NCBI GenBank assembly: GCA_035530195.1
Contig: DATKVG010000122.1
Location: 1 to 27,648, forward strand
Direction of reading: 5' to 3'
DNA: 27,648 nt
Source: JAPLKX01 sp035530195
GTDB taxonomy: Bacteria > Hydrogenedentota > Hydrogenedentia > Hydrogenedentales > SLHB01
Shown here piece after piece: positions 27,624 to 27,648 of the stretch. Made by a program: the position numbers and the translations under genes. Each line of letters opens with the position of its first letter. Within the stretch, counting starts at the first letter, position 1. The notes under the pieces are model-generated. The model was given only the letters and a program-made list of their open reading frames with translations. It was not told where the DNA came from and made no database searches.

Positions 27624-27648
27624 AAACCTAGGGGTTATGAAGTTGGTT

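Overview
The window is GC-rich bacterial DNA, probably from an uncultured member of the PVC or Hydrogenedentes-like lineages. The hints are a prepilin-type protein with a C-terminal H-X9-DG-like ending, a YfhO-family membrane protein, five paralogous PQQ-like beta-propeller proteins that share an N-terminal FxGP signature, and intergenic DNA full of palindromic elements and short tandem repeats. The taxonomic call is an inference; no rRNA or tRNA gene is visible.

Region 1 (1-3290) is a small toxin-antitoxin island. It holds a VapBC-type pair, an MNT nucleotidyltransferase with a decayed HEPN partner, a complete MntA-HepT pair, and a small membrane-anchored alpha-helical protein. The VapBC pair and the second MNT-HEPN pair are preceded by nearly the same 21-bp promoter block. 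Region 2 (3290-6600) holds palindromic elements and a Ski2-like helicase with its own promoter. The helicase has a DELE motif II and a C-terminal OmpR-type winged helix. The linker between the two contains copies of a palindromic repeat that also lies between genes at 12144-12276. Region 3 (6685-11912, minus strand) carries yfhO, a membrane-anchored PQQ-like propeller and a prepilin-like protein.

Region 4 (12456-27399, plus strand) is the most interesting part. Two tightly packed gene strings, many joined by ATGA overlaps, encode PQQ-like propellers, a Tat-exported NHL-type propeller with a CxCC cysteine group, a Tat-exported ferredoxin with four [4Fe-4S] motifs, a NapH/NosR-like membrane Fe-S protein, a NuoE-NuoF fusion built like the core of flavin-bifurcating complexes, a NuoG/GltD-like Fe-S flavoprotein without an NADPH domain, a GT4 glycosyltransferase, another propeller and a LolD-like ABC ATPase. 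My reading is that NADH is oxidised in the cytoplasm, electrons pass through the GltD-like flavoprotein to the membrane Fe-S protein, and then reach the exported ferredoxin and possibly the propellers. The terminal partner is not visible, and no haem-binding CXXCH, hydrogenase or formate dehydrogenase catalytic subunit is present.

The two strings are separated at 18061-18599 by a tandem duplication of about 250 bp. Each unit carries a MITE-like element with 13-bp terminal inverted repeats plus a degenerate copy of the first codons of the following gene. Related paired hairpins with compensatory stem changes occur at the right end of the window.
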